Shown: piece by piece, positions 1 to 7,138 of the stretch
Layout: the number at the start of each line of letters is the position of its first letter
How positions within the stretch are numbered: position 1 is the stretch's first letter
The notes under the pieces: generated by a model
The model's database searches: none
What the model saw: only the letters and a program-made list of their open reading frames with translations
What the model was told of the DNA's origin: nothing
DNA from: Anaerolinea thermophila
Lineage (GTDB): Bacteria; Chloroflexota; Anaerolineae; Anaerolineales; Villigracilaceae
Length of the DNA: 10,398 nucleotides
Assembly (NCBI GenBank): GCA_022729775.1
Contig: DZBA01000099.1
Location: forward strand, 1 to 10,398
Direction of reading: 5' to 3'
Program-made: the position numbers and the translations under genes

Positions 1-28
1 GTTGGATTTTACCCCAACCTGCCAATGT

Positions 29-1480
29 TTACGGAAGGAAGGAAAGCGCGCTGTCAGACGCCCAACCAAACCAGGGCGCAAAAACCGTACCAACCAACAA
101 AACGCCAAATGTAAGGATGATTAGAGCAATCGAGTAGGGGCGCGTCAATGGGATGGCGTGTTCCGCTTCGTCTTCGTTCGGCATCCGGTAGAGATACACA
201 TACTTCAAAACATTCAAATAGTAGTATACGCCGATGATGGAGTTGAGAATACCGACAAAGACCAGCCAGATATAATTTGCTTGAACGCCCGCGGCAAAAA
301 CGAGGACTTTCGCCATAAAACCGCCGAATGGGGGCATACCAGCCAAAGAAAGGAAGGCAACCAGCATCATCAAAGCAAGGAGAGGGTTGCGGCGGCTCAG
401 CCCTGAAAAGTCCGCGAGTTCTTCGGTGCCGGTGATTCGGCTAAACGCCATCACGATTCCGAAGGCGAGGAGGTTGGTCGCAATATACGCTGCAAGATAA
501 AAGACAACGCTTGTCGCGCCCAATTGATTGAACGCAACAACGCCAATCATCACATAACCCGCATGGGCAATGGAGGAATAGGCAAGCAGACGTTTCAAGT
601 TCGTTTGCGGAAGGGCAAGCAGGTTGCCTACCGTCATGGTGACAGCGGCAAGCACAGCCAGAATCATCGTCCACGATTCTGAGAAAGTGGAAAAGCCGAC
701 AAAGAACATGCGGACAATCACAGCAAAACCAGCAGCCTTAGAAGCCGTGGAAAGGAAGCCAGCCACCGGCGTCGGCGCGCCTTGATACACATCCGGCGCC
801 CAGAAGTGGAAAGGCACAACGGACACTTTGAATGCAAGACCGGCAATGACAAGGAACAGCATCCCAAAACCAAACAAGTATGGAATTTGTTCTGCGATGA
901 ACATTTCCGAAAGTTTGTAAATATTGGTTGTGCCGGCAAAGCCAAAGATCAGGCTAAAGCCGTAAAGCATGACCGTTGAAGCGAGCGTTCCAAACAACAA
1001 ATATTTGAAACCCGATTCTGTGGACTTTTTGTCGTTGACCAGAAAACCCGCGAGGATGTAAAGCGGAATGGATGCGGTTTCAATCGCCAGATACAGCATG
1101 ATGAGGTCGGTAGAAGAAGCCATCAGGTTCATGCCGATAATCGAGACAAGTAACATGACGTATGCTTCGCCGCGATTCCCCGCCTGCTCATGATCCATCA
1201 GCATCAAAGCAGTGACCGCGCCCGCAAACATGAACAATTCTTTCAAGAAGAAGCCAAACCAATCGAAACGAATCATCCCGCCGAGGACGGAAACCGCTTC
1301 GCCGGGGCGACCGAACAACAGGCTGATAATCATCGCGGCGAAGAGTCCGCCCGCGGCAAGCCATCCCGCGTTGCGGCGTTCTTCTTTCTTCCAGAACGGT
1401 TCAGCGATCAGCAAAATAACGCCAACCGCTAGAATCAGCATTTCGGGGAGGATGGATGCAAAGACAACAGAGGTAAACAT
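29..1480 (-). CDS. nuoN: NADH-quinone oxidoreductase subunit N (antiporter-like, complete)
   Basis: NuoN is the innermost of the antiporter-like, proton-translocating membrane subunits of complex I. The protein has 483 residues (E. coli about 485) and about 14 hydrophobic segments. The family's charged channel residues are visible: Glu134 in LAIETASIPLYIL (TM5), Lys218 in LAFKVSVVPFHFWAPD (TM7), Lys248 in STASKAAGF (TM8) and Lys391 in GMPPFGGFMAK (TM12). Lys rather than Glu in TM12 is the NuoN signature that separates it from NuoM. The start is ATG at 1480-1478; it shares one base with the nuoM2 stop (TAATG), and a GGGAGG site lies 7 bases upstream, so translational coupling is likely. It is the last gene of the run and stops with TAA at 29-31. 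Identification is firm. No residue loss or frameshift is seen. Confidence 0.96.
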   Translation of the reverse strand: MFTSVVFASILPEMLILAVGVILLIAEPFWKKEERRNAGWLAAGGLFAAMIISLLFGRPGEAVSVLGGMIRFDWFGFFLKELFMFAGAVTALMLMDHEQAGNRGEAYVMLLVSIIGMNLMASSTDLIMLYLAIETASIPLYILAGFLVNDKKSTESGFKYLLFGTLASTVMLYGFSLIFGFAGTTNIYKLSEMFIAEQIPYLFGFGMLFLVIAGLAFKVSVVPFHFWAPDVYQGAPTPVAGFLSTASKAAGFAVIVRMFFVGFSTFSESWTMILAVLAAVTMTVGNLLALPQTNLKRLLAYSSIAHAGYVMIGVVAFNQLGATSVVFYLAAYIATNLLAFGIVMAFSRITGTEELADFSGLSRRNPLLALMMLVAFLSLAGMPPFGGFMAKVLVFAAGVQANYIWLVFVGILNSIIGVYYYLNVLKYVYLYRMPNEDEAEHAIPLTRPYSIALIILTFGVLLVGTVFAPWFGWASDSALSFLP

Positions 1481-2994
1481 TATGCGCCTCCCAACAAGCG
1501 AAGGATGTTCTCAACGCCTTTTTCAACCATTGGAACCATCACCGCAGGGAACATGCCGATGACGGTCATGAAGAAACTCAATGTGACGATAGCCACCTTA
1601 TCTAATACGGTGACATCGCCAATGTGACCTTCGAGTTTTTCAGGCATTGGGCTAAAGAAAACCTGGCGGATATTTCTCATAATATACGCCGCAGTAATGA
1701 CAATGGAAATACTCGCGACAACCGCCAGCAGCCATTGGCGTCCCCACACGCCCATGAAGATGGGAAATTCCGCGACAAAGCCGGAGAAGCCCGGCATACC
1801 CATCGAGACCAAACCGCCGATGATAAAGCCGACTGTTGCAAAGGGCATAACCTTGGCAATGCCGCCCAGTTCGGGGATTTGGCGCGTGTGCGCGCGGTCG
1901 TAAATCATGCCGGTAATGGCAAAGAAGAGAGCCGTCATAACGCCGTGCGAGAACATTTGCACGCCCGCGCCAAGCAAGCCATCATGGTTGAGCGTGGAAA
2001 CGCCCAGCACGACCAAGCCCATGTGTGAAACCGAAGAGAAGCCAATCATATACTTCAAGTCAGTTTGGACAAAGGCAATGTACGCGCCGTATACAACCGC
2101 AATTCCGGCAAACGCCATAATCAACCACGCCCAAGCCTTTGCGCCTTCGGGCAGGAGCATGACGCCCACGCGCAGCGCGGCAAACGCGCCGAGTTTCATC
2201 AGCACGCCCGCATGGAACATGGAGACGGCTGTGGGCGCGGCAACGTGACCATCCGGCGACCAGTTGTGGAAGGGCCAGATACCGCCCAACACTGCAAAGC
2301 CCAAAAAGACCGGCAAGAACCAAACATACTGGAAGGCGGACGAAAAGCCTGCCTTTTCCAGTTGCAACATATCGAAGGTGTAAATGCCCGTGTTTTGACC
2401 GGCTGTCCAATACATGGCAAGCGCGCCGACAAGGGCAACCACAGAGCCAATGAACAGATAGAGCGTCAGCTTCATCGCGGCATATTCGCGCGTGACCTTC
2501 CATCCCCAAATGGCGATGAGCAGGTACATCGGGAACACGGCGATTTCATAGAAGAAGAACAGCATGAACAGGTCAAGCGAGACGAACACGCCAAACACGC
2601 CGCCCGCCAGCAGGAAGAGGAAGGCGAAAAATTCGCGCGGTCTGTCCTGAATGCCAGCCATGACATGCGGGTCGTCATCGCCCCAAGAGATGAGAACGCC
2701 CGTAAACATGACAATGCCGGTGAGCAAAACCAGCGGCGCGCTCATACCGTCCACGCCGAATTGAAGGCTGATTCCAAGCGCGGGCAGCCAATTGTATTGT
2801 TCGACGAATTGATAGCCTGTCATATCGCCGAGCAGGTACTGAAGGTACACCCAGCCCGAAAGCAACAAGGCAAGGGTCGCGGCAACCAGAGCCACCGCGC
2901 GCGCTTCAGTCTTCCGATTGGCTGGCACCATCAAAATGATGACGCCCGCAACCATGGGAAGGAAGGTAATAACACTTAGGATGGGAAAATTCAT
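1480..2994 (-). CDS. nuoM: Second, diverged NADH-quinone oxidoreductase subunit M (NuoM2)
   Basis: This 504-residue protein is a second NuoM-family antiporter-like subunit in the same cluster. Conserved NuoM features are present: Glu150 in FFFYEIAVFPMY (TM5), WPFHNWSPDGH (240-250), Lys267 in HAGVLMKLGAF (TM8), His324 in SHMGL, His350 in QMFSHG, and Glu409 in GMPGFSGFVAEF (TM12). The TM7 lysine present in its neighbour (FAIKVPLWPFH) is missing: the sequence is FAVLGGIWPFH, with Leu236 (TTG at 2289-2287). His261 stands just before the TM8 lysine, where the neighbour has Leu. The ATG at 2994 was chosen because GAGGTG lies directly upstream (2998-3003) and MNFPILSVITFLP matches family N-termini. 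A longer in-frame start at 3045 would translate part of a repeat. The stop overlaps the nuoN start by one base. It is probably the fourth antiporter unit of an enlarged complex I; whether it pumps is unknown. Confidence 0.93.
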   Translation of the reverse strand: MNFPILSVITFLPMVAGVIILMVPANRKTEARAVALVAATLALLLSGWVYLQYLLGDMTGYQFVEQYNWLPALGISLQFGVDGMSAPLVLLTGIVMFTGVLISWGDDDPHVMAGIQDRPREFFAFLFLLAGGVFGVFVSLDLFMLFFFYEIAVFPMYLLIAIWGWKVTREYAAMKLTLYLFIGSVVALVGALAMYWTAGQNTGIYTFDMLQLEKAGFSSAFQYVWFLPVFLGFAVLGGIWPFHNWSPDGHVAAPTAVSMFHAGVLMKLGAFAALRVGVMLLPEGAKAWAWLIMAFAGIAVVYGAYIAFVQTDLKYMIGFSSVSHMGLVVLGVSTLNHDGLLGAGVQMFSHGVMTALFFAITGMIYDRAHTRQIPELGGIAKVMPFATVGFIIGGLVSMGMPGFSGFVAEFPIFMGVWGRQWLLAVVASISIVITAAYIMRNIRQVFFSPMPEKLEGHIGDVTVLDKVAIVTLSFFMTVIGMFPAVMVPMVEKGVENILRLLGGA

Positions 2995-2997
2995 AAT

Positions 2998-3003
2998 CAC
3001 CTC
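2998..3003 (-). promoter_or_regulatory. Ribosome binding site deciding the nuoM2 start
   Basis: On the minus strand GAGGTG-ATT-ATG places a good Shine-Dalgarno core just before the ATG at 2994-2992. The alternative in-frame ATG at 3045 lies inside the palindromic repeat and would add 17 hydrophilic residues not expected in a NuoM. Confidence 0.7.
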
Positions 3004-3008
3004 GTATT

Positions 3009-3100
3009 CGTCATTGTGCGGAGGTTGTTCTTCCCGGCAAAGCAATCTCCCTCACATAATCAGGGGATTGCTTCGGGCAAAATACGCCCTCGCAATGACG
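3009..3100. repeat. Imperfect palindromic repeat between the two nuoM genes
   Basis: The 113-bp gap between the nuoM genes is mostly one imperfect palindrome. The outer arms are CGTCATTG (3009-3016) and CAATGACG (3093-3100). The inner arms are AAGCAATCtCCC (about 3040-3051) and GGGGATTGCTT (3063-3073). The arms align almost along their whole length with a few small gaps. The CGTCATTGCG...AAGCAATC pattern resembles, from memory, a dispersed palindromic element common in several bacterial genomes and metagenome assemblies, often written CGTCATTGCGAGG...AAGCAATCTC. This copy looks worn. RNA from either strand could form a long hairpin inside the operon. There is no U-tract, so it is not an obvious terminator. 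No transposase and no clear target duplication are visible. Confidence 0.7.
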
Positions 3101-3107
3101 GGGAACG

Positions 3108-4631
3108 CTAGAACAACGCCACCACAGTTTGATTGATGACGGAAACCAGCCAAGCGGGCCAGATGCCGAGAATCAAAATCAAAACCATCAGCGGGAGCAT
3201 GACAAGGATTTCGCGCGTGTTGATTTCAGTCAGCTTATGTTCGCCATGCGCCCAATGTTCGTTCATGGGACCATGTAAAACGCTTTTGATGCCTTTGAGG
3301 ATATACGCGCCGGTGAAGAGCAAGCCAAGCATTGCAACAGCGGTGTAAACTGTCAAGACAGGATACGCGCCCCGAACTACCATAAATTCAGAAACGAAGC
3401 CGTTAAGTCCGGGCAGTCCGAGCGAAGCCATACTGGTAAAAATCAGAATGCCGCCATAGACGGGAACCAGCGGGAAGAGTCCGCCGAATTGGTTCAAGTC
3501 GCGCGTGTGTGTGCGCTCATAAATCACGCCGACGAGGAAGAACATGCCCGCCGCGGAAAGTCCGTGATTGAACATCTGCAAGACCGCGCCGCTCATGGCA
3601 ATGTGCGCGTCTTTTGTCCCAGCTGCAAGCCCAGCCGCCGCGATTCCGAGTACGACAAATCCCATGTGGTTGACAGAGGAGTACGCGACAAGACGTTTGA
3701 AGTCTGTTTGGGCGTAGGAAGCAAACGCGCCGAAGACAATCGCCGCGACTGCAAGGAAAGCCAGCGCGCCGGAGAACATCCGCGCCTCATTCGGGTAGAA
3801 CGGCAGCACCAAGCGGATAAAGCCATACGCGCCGAGTTTAAGCAGCACGCCCGCGAGAATCATCGAGCCAGCGGTGGGCGCTTCGGTGTGCGCGTCGGGC
3901 AGCCATGTATGGAAGGGCCACAATGGAACTTTAATTGCAAACGCGATAACAAACGCCCAGAACGCAATTGTCTTCACTGTATGAACAGGCATACCGAGCA
4001 GTACCGTGCCGCTGTCCAATGAATTCCAATTTTGGTACAACGTGACAAGGTCGTAAGTGCCAAACAGCACGCCGAGCATTTGAATTGCCAACAGCAAGCC
4101 GAGCGAACCGCCCATGGTGTAAATCATGAACTTGAGCGAAGCATAGTTGCGGTTTGCACTCCCCCACTGATTGATGAGGAAGTACATCGGGACTAGACCA
4201 ATTTCCCAGAAGACGAAGAAAATCAGTAAGTCGAGCGCCATGAAGACGCCCAACATGCCCGTCTCTAAAAAGAGGAAGAGCATGAAATACGCCTTGGTTT
4301 TATCGCTCACTGAGAAAGAAGCGAGAATGGCAAGAGGCGTGAGGAAGGTGGTGAGCAAAACCATCGAAATCGAGATACCATCCACGCCGATGTGGAAGTT
4401 CGAGCCGATGGCTTCATACCACGCGTACTGTTCCTGAAATTGGAAGCCTGTTCTGTTGGGGTCAAATGCATTCCATAAGTAGAGCGTAAGCCCAAACGGA
4501 ATCAGGCTGGCGCCAAAAGCGAACCAGCGGTGAAGTTTGGATTCTTCGCTCGGCAGGAAAAGAATGACCACTGCCGCAAAAGTCGGGAGAAACAAAATCA
4601 GGCTAAGGAGATGAGTGTTGAGAAAGTCCAT
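3108..4631 (-). CDS. nuoM: NADH-quinone oxidoreductase subunit M (canonical copy, NuoM1)
   Basis: This is the canonical NuoM antiporter-like subunit, 507 residues with about 14 membrane segments. All key channel residues are present: Glu143 in FVFWEIGLVPMYFLI (TM5), Lys234 in AFAIKVPLWPFHTWLPDAHTEAPT (TM7 and following loop), Lys265 in AGVLLKLGAYG (TM8), His322 in NHMGF, His356 in QMFNHG, and Glu415 in GLPGLNGFVSEF (TM12). Numbering nearly coincides with E. coli NuoM (E144, K234, K265, E407). The start ATG at 4631 has AGGAG 6 bases upstream, and that site is fused to the nuoL stop codon (TAGGAG), which suggests translational coupling to NuoL. The stop is TAG at 3110-3108, followed by the palindromic repeat. 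In the complex it should lie in the antiporter row between NuoL and NuoN, next to NuoM2. Confidence 0.96.
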   Translation of the reverse strand: MDFLNTHLLSLILFLPTFAAVVILFLPSEESKLHRWFAFGASLIPFGLTLYLWNAFDPNRTGFQFQEQYAWYEAIGSNFHIGVDGISISMVLLTTFLTPLAILASFSVSDKTKAYFMLFLFLETGMLGVFMALDLLIFFVFWEIGLVPMYFLINQWGSANRNYASLKFMIYTMGGSLGLLLAIQMLGVLFGTYDLVTLYQNWNSLDSGTVLLGMPVHTVKTIAFWAFVIAFAIKVPLWPFHTWLPDAHTEAPTAGSMILAGVLLKLGAYGFIRLVLPFYPNEARMFSGALAFLAVAAIVFGAFASYAQTDFKRLVAYSSVNHMGFVVLGIAAAGLAAGTKDAHIAMSGAVLQMFNHGLSAAGMFFLVGVIYERTHTRDLNQFGGLFPLVPVYGGILIFTSMASLGLPGLNGFVSEFMVVRGAYPVLTVYTAVAMLGLLFTGAYILKGIKSVLHGPMNEHWAHGEHKLTEINTREILVMLPLMVLILILGIWPAWLVSVINQTVVALF

Positions 4632-4640
4632 CTTGCGCTC

Positions 4641-6773
4641 CTATGCCAGCGTGAGAATATAGTAGAGCAATCCGCCTACTACGAAAATGACGACCAGCGA
4701 GAGGATGAAATACTGCTGAATACGTCCTGTTTGAATTGGGCGAAGGTTTTTACCAAACCACCAGGCGACTTCGGCTGAGCCATCACCAATGAATTGATTG
4801 ACCACCGGCACATCAAAGTAATTGCGGATGGCTGAACCGATTTTATCGGTGACAGGTCCAAAGATGTGCAGAACGCCGTCAATCACACCTTGATCCATAA
4901 ATTTATAGATGACGTTTTCAGCGACCCAATACGCGGGGTTGATAAAGACCACTTCGTACAGCTCGTCGAAATAATATTTGTTCTTGAGGAAGCTGATTTG
5001 GAATTTATCCTGCTCGACAGATTTGACATCTTTATAGACAAACCAGCCAAGTCCCAAACCACCAAGCGCGACCACAAGCGAAGTCAACAGCGGAATCCAA
5101 CTGAACTCCGGCGCTTCGGGGACGTGTTCCAGCGTGTGACCGACGAAATCATGGAACCAGTTATTATTAACCAATGGTCCCAAGACAGGGAAATGTTCCG
5201 GGATGCCGACCCAGCCGTAAGTCACAGCAAAGAAAGCAAGCACCACAAGCGGAGTTGTCATCGTCCACGGGGTTTCGTGCGCGTGTTTTGCTTCTTCTGT
5301 GCGCGGTGAGCCGAGGAAGGTCAACGTAATCTGGCGCATGGTATAGAACGCGGTGAAGAAAGCCGCAATTGCAAGCGTCGCAAATACAATATAGTGATGA
5401 TGTCCCCAAGCATCCGCGAGAATTTCATCCTTCGACCAAAAGCCAGCGGTCACCAACGGGAAGCCCGAAAGCGCAAAACCACCAATCAAAAACGTCCAGA
5501 ACGTGATGGGCATTTTGTCTTTCAAACCGCCCATGTTGAACATATCCTGCGGGTCAACTTTGTGGTTACCCGTATGAAATACGCCATGTTCCATGCCGTG
5601 AATGACAGAGCCAGAGCCGAGGAAGAGCAAAGCCTTAAAGAAGGCGTGCGTAATCAAATGAAAAGCAGCCGCGACGTAAGCGCCAATGCCGAGGGCGGCA
5701 ATCATAAATCCGAGCTGGGAGATGGTAGAGTAAGCCAGCACGCGCTTGATGTCGTTCTGCGCGACAGCAATCGTCGCCGCGAAAATCGCGGTGAACGCGC
5801 CGATGAAAGCCACTACCGTCATGGTCTTCTCGTCCATGCTGAGCAGCGGGAACATGCGGATGACGGCATACACGCCCGCGGAAACCATCGTCGCCGCGTG
5901 AATCATCGCGCTGACCGGGGTGGGACCTTCCATCGCGTCCGGCAGCCAAACGTGGAGCGGGAACTGCGCGGATTTTCCAACCGTGCCGATGAAGAGCAGC
6001 AAGCCAATCAACCCGGCGGCGGAAAGTCCGAACACGCCCGAAGGCACAGACGCAAGCGTGTGTAAAATTTCTTCAGTGAAAATTTCACGGAAGGATAACG
6101 TGCCGGTCACGCTGTACAGGAAGGCAATTCCCAAGAGCATGAAGACATCGCCGATACGGGTGGTCATAAACGCTTTGATGCCAGCGGCGCGCGCAGAGGG
6201 TTTCGCATACCAAAAGCCGATGAGCAAGTAAGAGCATAAGCCCATGATTTCCCAGCCGACAAAGAGCGTCAGCAGGCTATCCGAAACCACCAGCGTAAAC
6301 ATGCCAAATGCGAACAAACTAATGAACGCAAAAAAGCGCGAGTACATTGGCTCGACGGAAAGAACTGTATGACCGTGAACTGTCGCGCCGTGTGGGGGAA
6401 GTCCCGCGTGATCGTGATCGCCGGCAGGCTGACCGAAGTTGTGATAGCCAACGCTGTAGAGGAAGATCATCAAAATCGTCCACGCAACGAAGAACAACAC
6501 CGCCGCGCCGAGCGGATCAATCAACACGCCGACCTTCAACCATGTGTCGCCTGTCGGCAGCCAGTTGATGGAAGAGGCAAACGGATGTTCGCCAAAATGC
6601 TCCACGCCAAGCGCGCGGACAAAAACGATCATCGCGCCCAGCCATGAAAGGAAAGCCGCGCTAATCGCAACCGTGTGACTCAATGCCTTGTTCTTGTTGG
6701 TGAACAGCACAATCAAGGCGAAGGAAATCAACGGCGGCAGGGGAATTAACCAAATTAAGTTTTCAGTCGTCAT
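4641..6773 (-). CDS. nuoL: NADH-quinone oxidoreductase subunit L, with elongated lateral helix
   Basis: NuoL is the distal antiporter-like subunit; its C-terminal lateral helix runs along the membrane arm and ties the antiporters together. This one has 710 residues (E. coli about 613). Channel residues present are Glu175 in FVGWEIMGLCSYLLIG, Lys267 in VGKSAQFPLHVWLPDAMEGPTPVSA, His292 in IHAATM, His376 and Lys380 in HAFFKALLFLGSGS, and Lys448 in AGFWSKDEIL. The excess length has two main sources: a His-rich loop (about residues 111-136) after the third hydrophobic stretch, and about 30 extra residues in the lateral helix (about 625-680), which look like a duplicated 27-28-residue segment. The final TM is at about 688-708. 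ATG at 6773 is preferred over the adjacent TTG because GGAGG (6778-6782) is 4 bases from ATG but only 1 from TTG. The stop TAG overlaps the nuoM1 ribosome binding site. Confidence 0.96.
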   Translation of the reverse strand: MTTENLIWLIPLPPLISFALIVLFTNKNKALSHTVAISAAFLSWLGAMIVFVRALGVEHFGEHPFASSINWLPTGDTWLKVGVLIDPLGAAVLFFVAWTILMIFLYSVGYHNFGQPAGDHDHAGLPPHGATVHGHTVLSVEPMYSRFFAFISLFAFGMFTLVVSDSLLTLFVGWEIMGLCSYLLIGFWYAKPSARAAGIKAFMTTRIGDVFMLLGIAFLYSVTGTLSFREIFTEEILHTLASVPSGVFGLSAAGLIGLLLFIGTVGKSAQFPLHVWLPDAMEGPTPVSAMIHAATMVSAGVYAVIRMFPLLSMDEKTMTVVAFIGAFTAIFAATIAVAQNDIKRVLAYSTISQLGFMIAALGIGAYVAAAFHLITHAFFKALLFLGSGSVIHGMEHGVFHTGNHKVDPQDMFNMGGLKDKMPITFWTFLIGGFALSGFPLVTAGFWSKDEILADAWGHHHYIVFATLAIAAFFTAFYTMRQITLTFLGSPRTEEAKHAHETPWTMTTPLVVLAFFAVTYGWVGIPEHFPVLGPLVNNNWFHDFVGHTLEHVPEAPEFSWIPLLTSLVVALGGLGLGWFVYKDVKSVEQDKFQISFLKNKYYFDELYEVVFINPAYWVAENVIYKFMDQGVIDGVLHIFGPVTDKIGSAIRNYFDVPVVNQFIGDGSAEVAWWFGKNLRPIQTGRIQQYFILSLVVIFVVGGLLYYILTLA
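4734..4901 (-). repeat. Tandem duplication inside the NuoL lateral helix
   Basis: Two consecutive stretches of the lateral helix match in pattern. Residues 625-650 begin FMDQGVIDGVL and end KIGSAIR; residues 652-678 begin YFDVPVVNQFI and end WFGKNLR. Asp627 pairs with Asp654 (offset 27), Gly646 with Gly674 and Arg650 with Arg678 (offset 28). Typical NuoL proteins have one such unit before the QTGR..Y motif that opens the last membrane helix (QTGRIQQY at 681-688 here). As a helix, 27-28 residues span roughly 40 angstroms, about one antiporter width. The duplication is visible in protein pattern; the DNA copies are diverged. Confidence 0.6.
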
Positions 6774-6777
6774 CAAG

Positions 6778-6782
6778 CCTCC
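6778..6782 (-). promoter_or_regulatory. Ribosome binding site deciding the nuoL start
   Basis: GGAGG on the minus strand, 4 bases before ATG 6773-6771. It abuts the last unit of the AACGTT repeat array, so the array ends exactly at the ribosome binding site. The in-frame TTG at 6776 is only 1 base away and is unlikely to be used. Confidence 0.6.
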
Positions 6783-6783
6783 A

Positions 6784-6818
6784 AACGTTGAACGTTAAAC
6801 GTTGAACGTTGAACGTTT
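6784..6818. repeat. Five tandem 7-bp units (AACGTTN) between nuoK and nuoL
   Basis: Five contiguous heptamers AACGTTG, AACGTTA, AACGTTG, AACGTTG, AACGTTT fill nearly all of the 46-bp nuoK-nuoL spacer, from just after the nuoK stop to the nuoL ribosome binding site. The AACGTT core is itself a palindrome, so each unit reads nearly the same on both strands. The kind of array recalls the short tandemly repeated heptamers known from cyanobacterial spacers. No protein-binding role can be read from the sequence. Confidence 0.9.
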
Positions 6819-6819
6819 T

Positions 6820-7128
6820 TTACCACTTCATCAAATCCAGTTCCTCTGCAATTACCGTATTGTGACGGCGATATACAGAAATGACCAAAGCCAAACCAAC
6901 AGCAACTTCTGCGGCGGCAACAGCGAAGACAATGATGGCAAAGACCTGCCCTGCCATTTGGGCTACATCGCCATAACGCCAAAACGCTACAAGGTTGACG
7001 TTAACCGCATTGAGCATCAACTCGACGCCAAGCAGGATGGCGACCATATTCCTGCGCGAGAGCGCGCCGAACAGCCCGATGCTGAACAATGCCGCCGCGA
7101 AAGTGAGATACCACGAAAGAGGGATCAT
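6820..7128 (-). CDS. nuoK: NADH-quinone oxidoreductase subunit K
   Basis: NuoK is a small three-helix membrane subunit that, with NuoJ and NuoA, forms the fourth proton path of complex I next to the quinone site. The protein has 102 residues (E. coli 100). The two buried glutamates of the family are visible: Glu36 in LGVELMLNAVNVN (TM2) and Glu74 in AAAEVAVGLAL (TM3, E72 in E. coli). The basic-residue loop SRRN at 24-27 is also typical. ATG at 7128 has AGGAGG 6 bases upstream; this site overlaps the nuoJ stop codon (TAGGAGG), so translation is probably coupled to nuoJ. The gene ends with TAA at 6822-6820, directly followed by the AACGTT array. Confidence 0.96.
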   Translation of the reverse strand: MIPLSWYLTFAAALFSIGLFGALSRRNMVAILLGVELMLNAVNVNLVAFWRYGDVAQMAGQVFAIIVFAVAAAEVAVGLALVISVYRRHNTVIAEELDLMKW

Positions 7129-7138
7129 TCACAGCCTC

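Noticed and set aside
1..18. GTTGG/CCAAC small inverted repeat after nuoN
   Set aside because: Only 5 bp, cut by the window edge and without a visible U-tract; too little to call a terminator.
61..74. 14-bp match between the nuoN 3' end and the nuoA-nuoH spacer (8954-8967)
   Set aside because: One copy is in coding sequence, there is no wider similarity, and a match of this length is close to chance in a 10-kb window compared with itself.
2287..2295. Possible sequencing error causing loss of the TM7 lysine in NuoM2
   Set aside because: The codons TTG GGC GGT differ from AAR-Val-Pro codons at several bases, and the frame is intact on both sides, so one error cannot explain it.
2065..2979. 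Long plus-strand open frame of 304 codons antisense to nuoM2
   Set aside because: It is rich in Arg, His, Gln and Glu, as expected for the complement of hydrophobic membrane codons, has no recognisable domain, and overlaps a firmly identified gene throughout.
5394..6065. Plus-strand open frame of 223 codons antisense to nuoL
   Set aside because: Same charged, repetitive composition of an antisense shadow; no family resemblance and no separate promoter or spacing.
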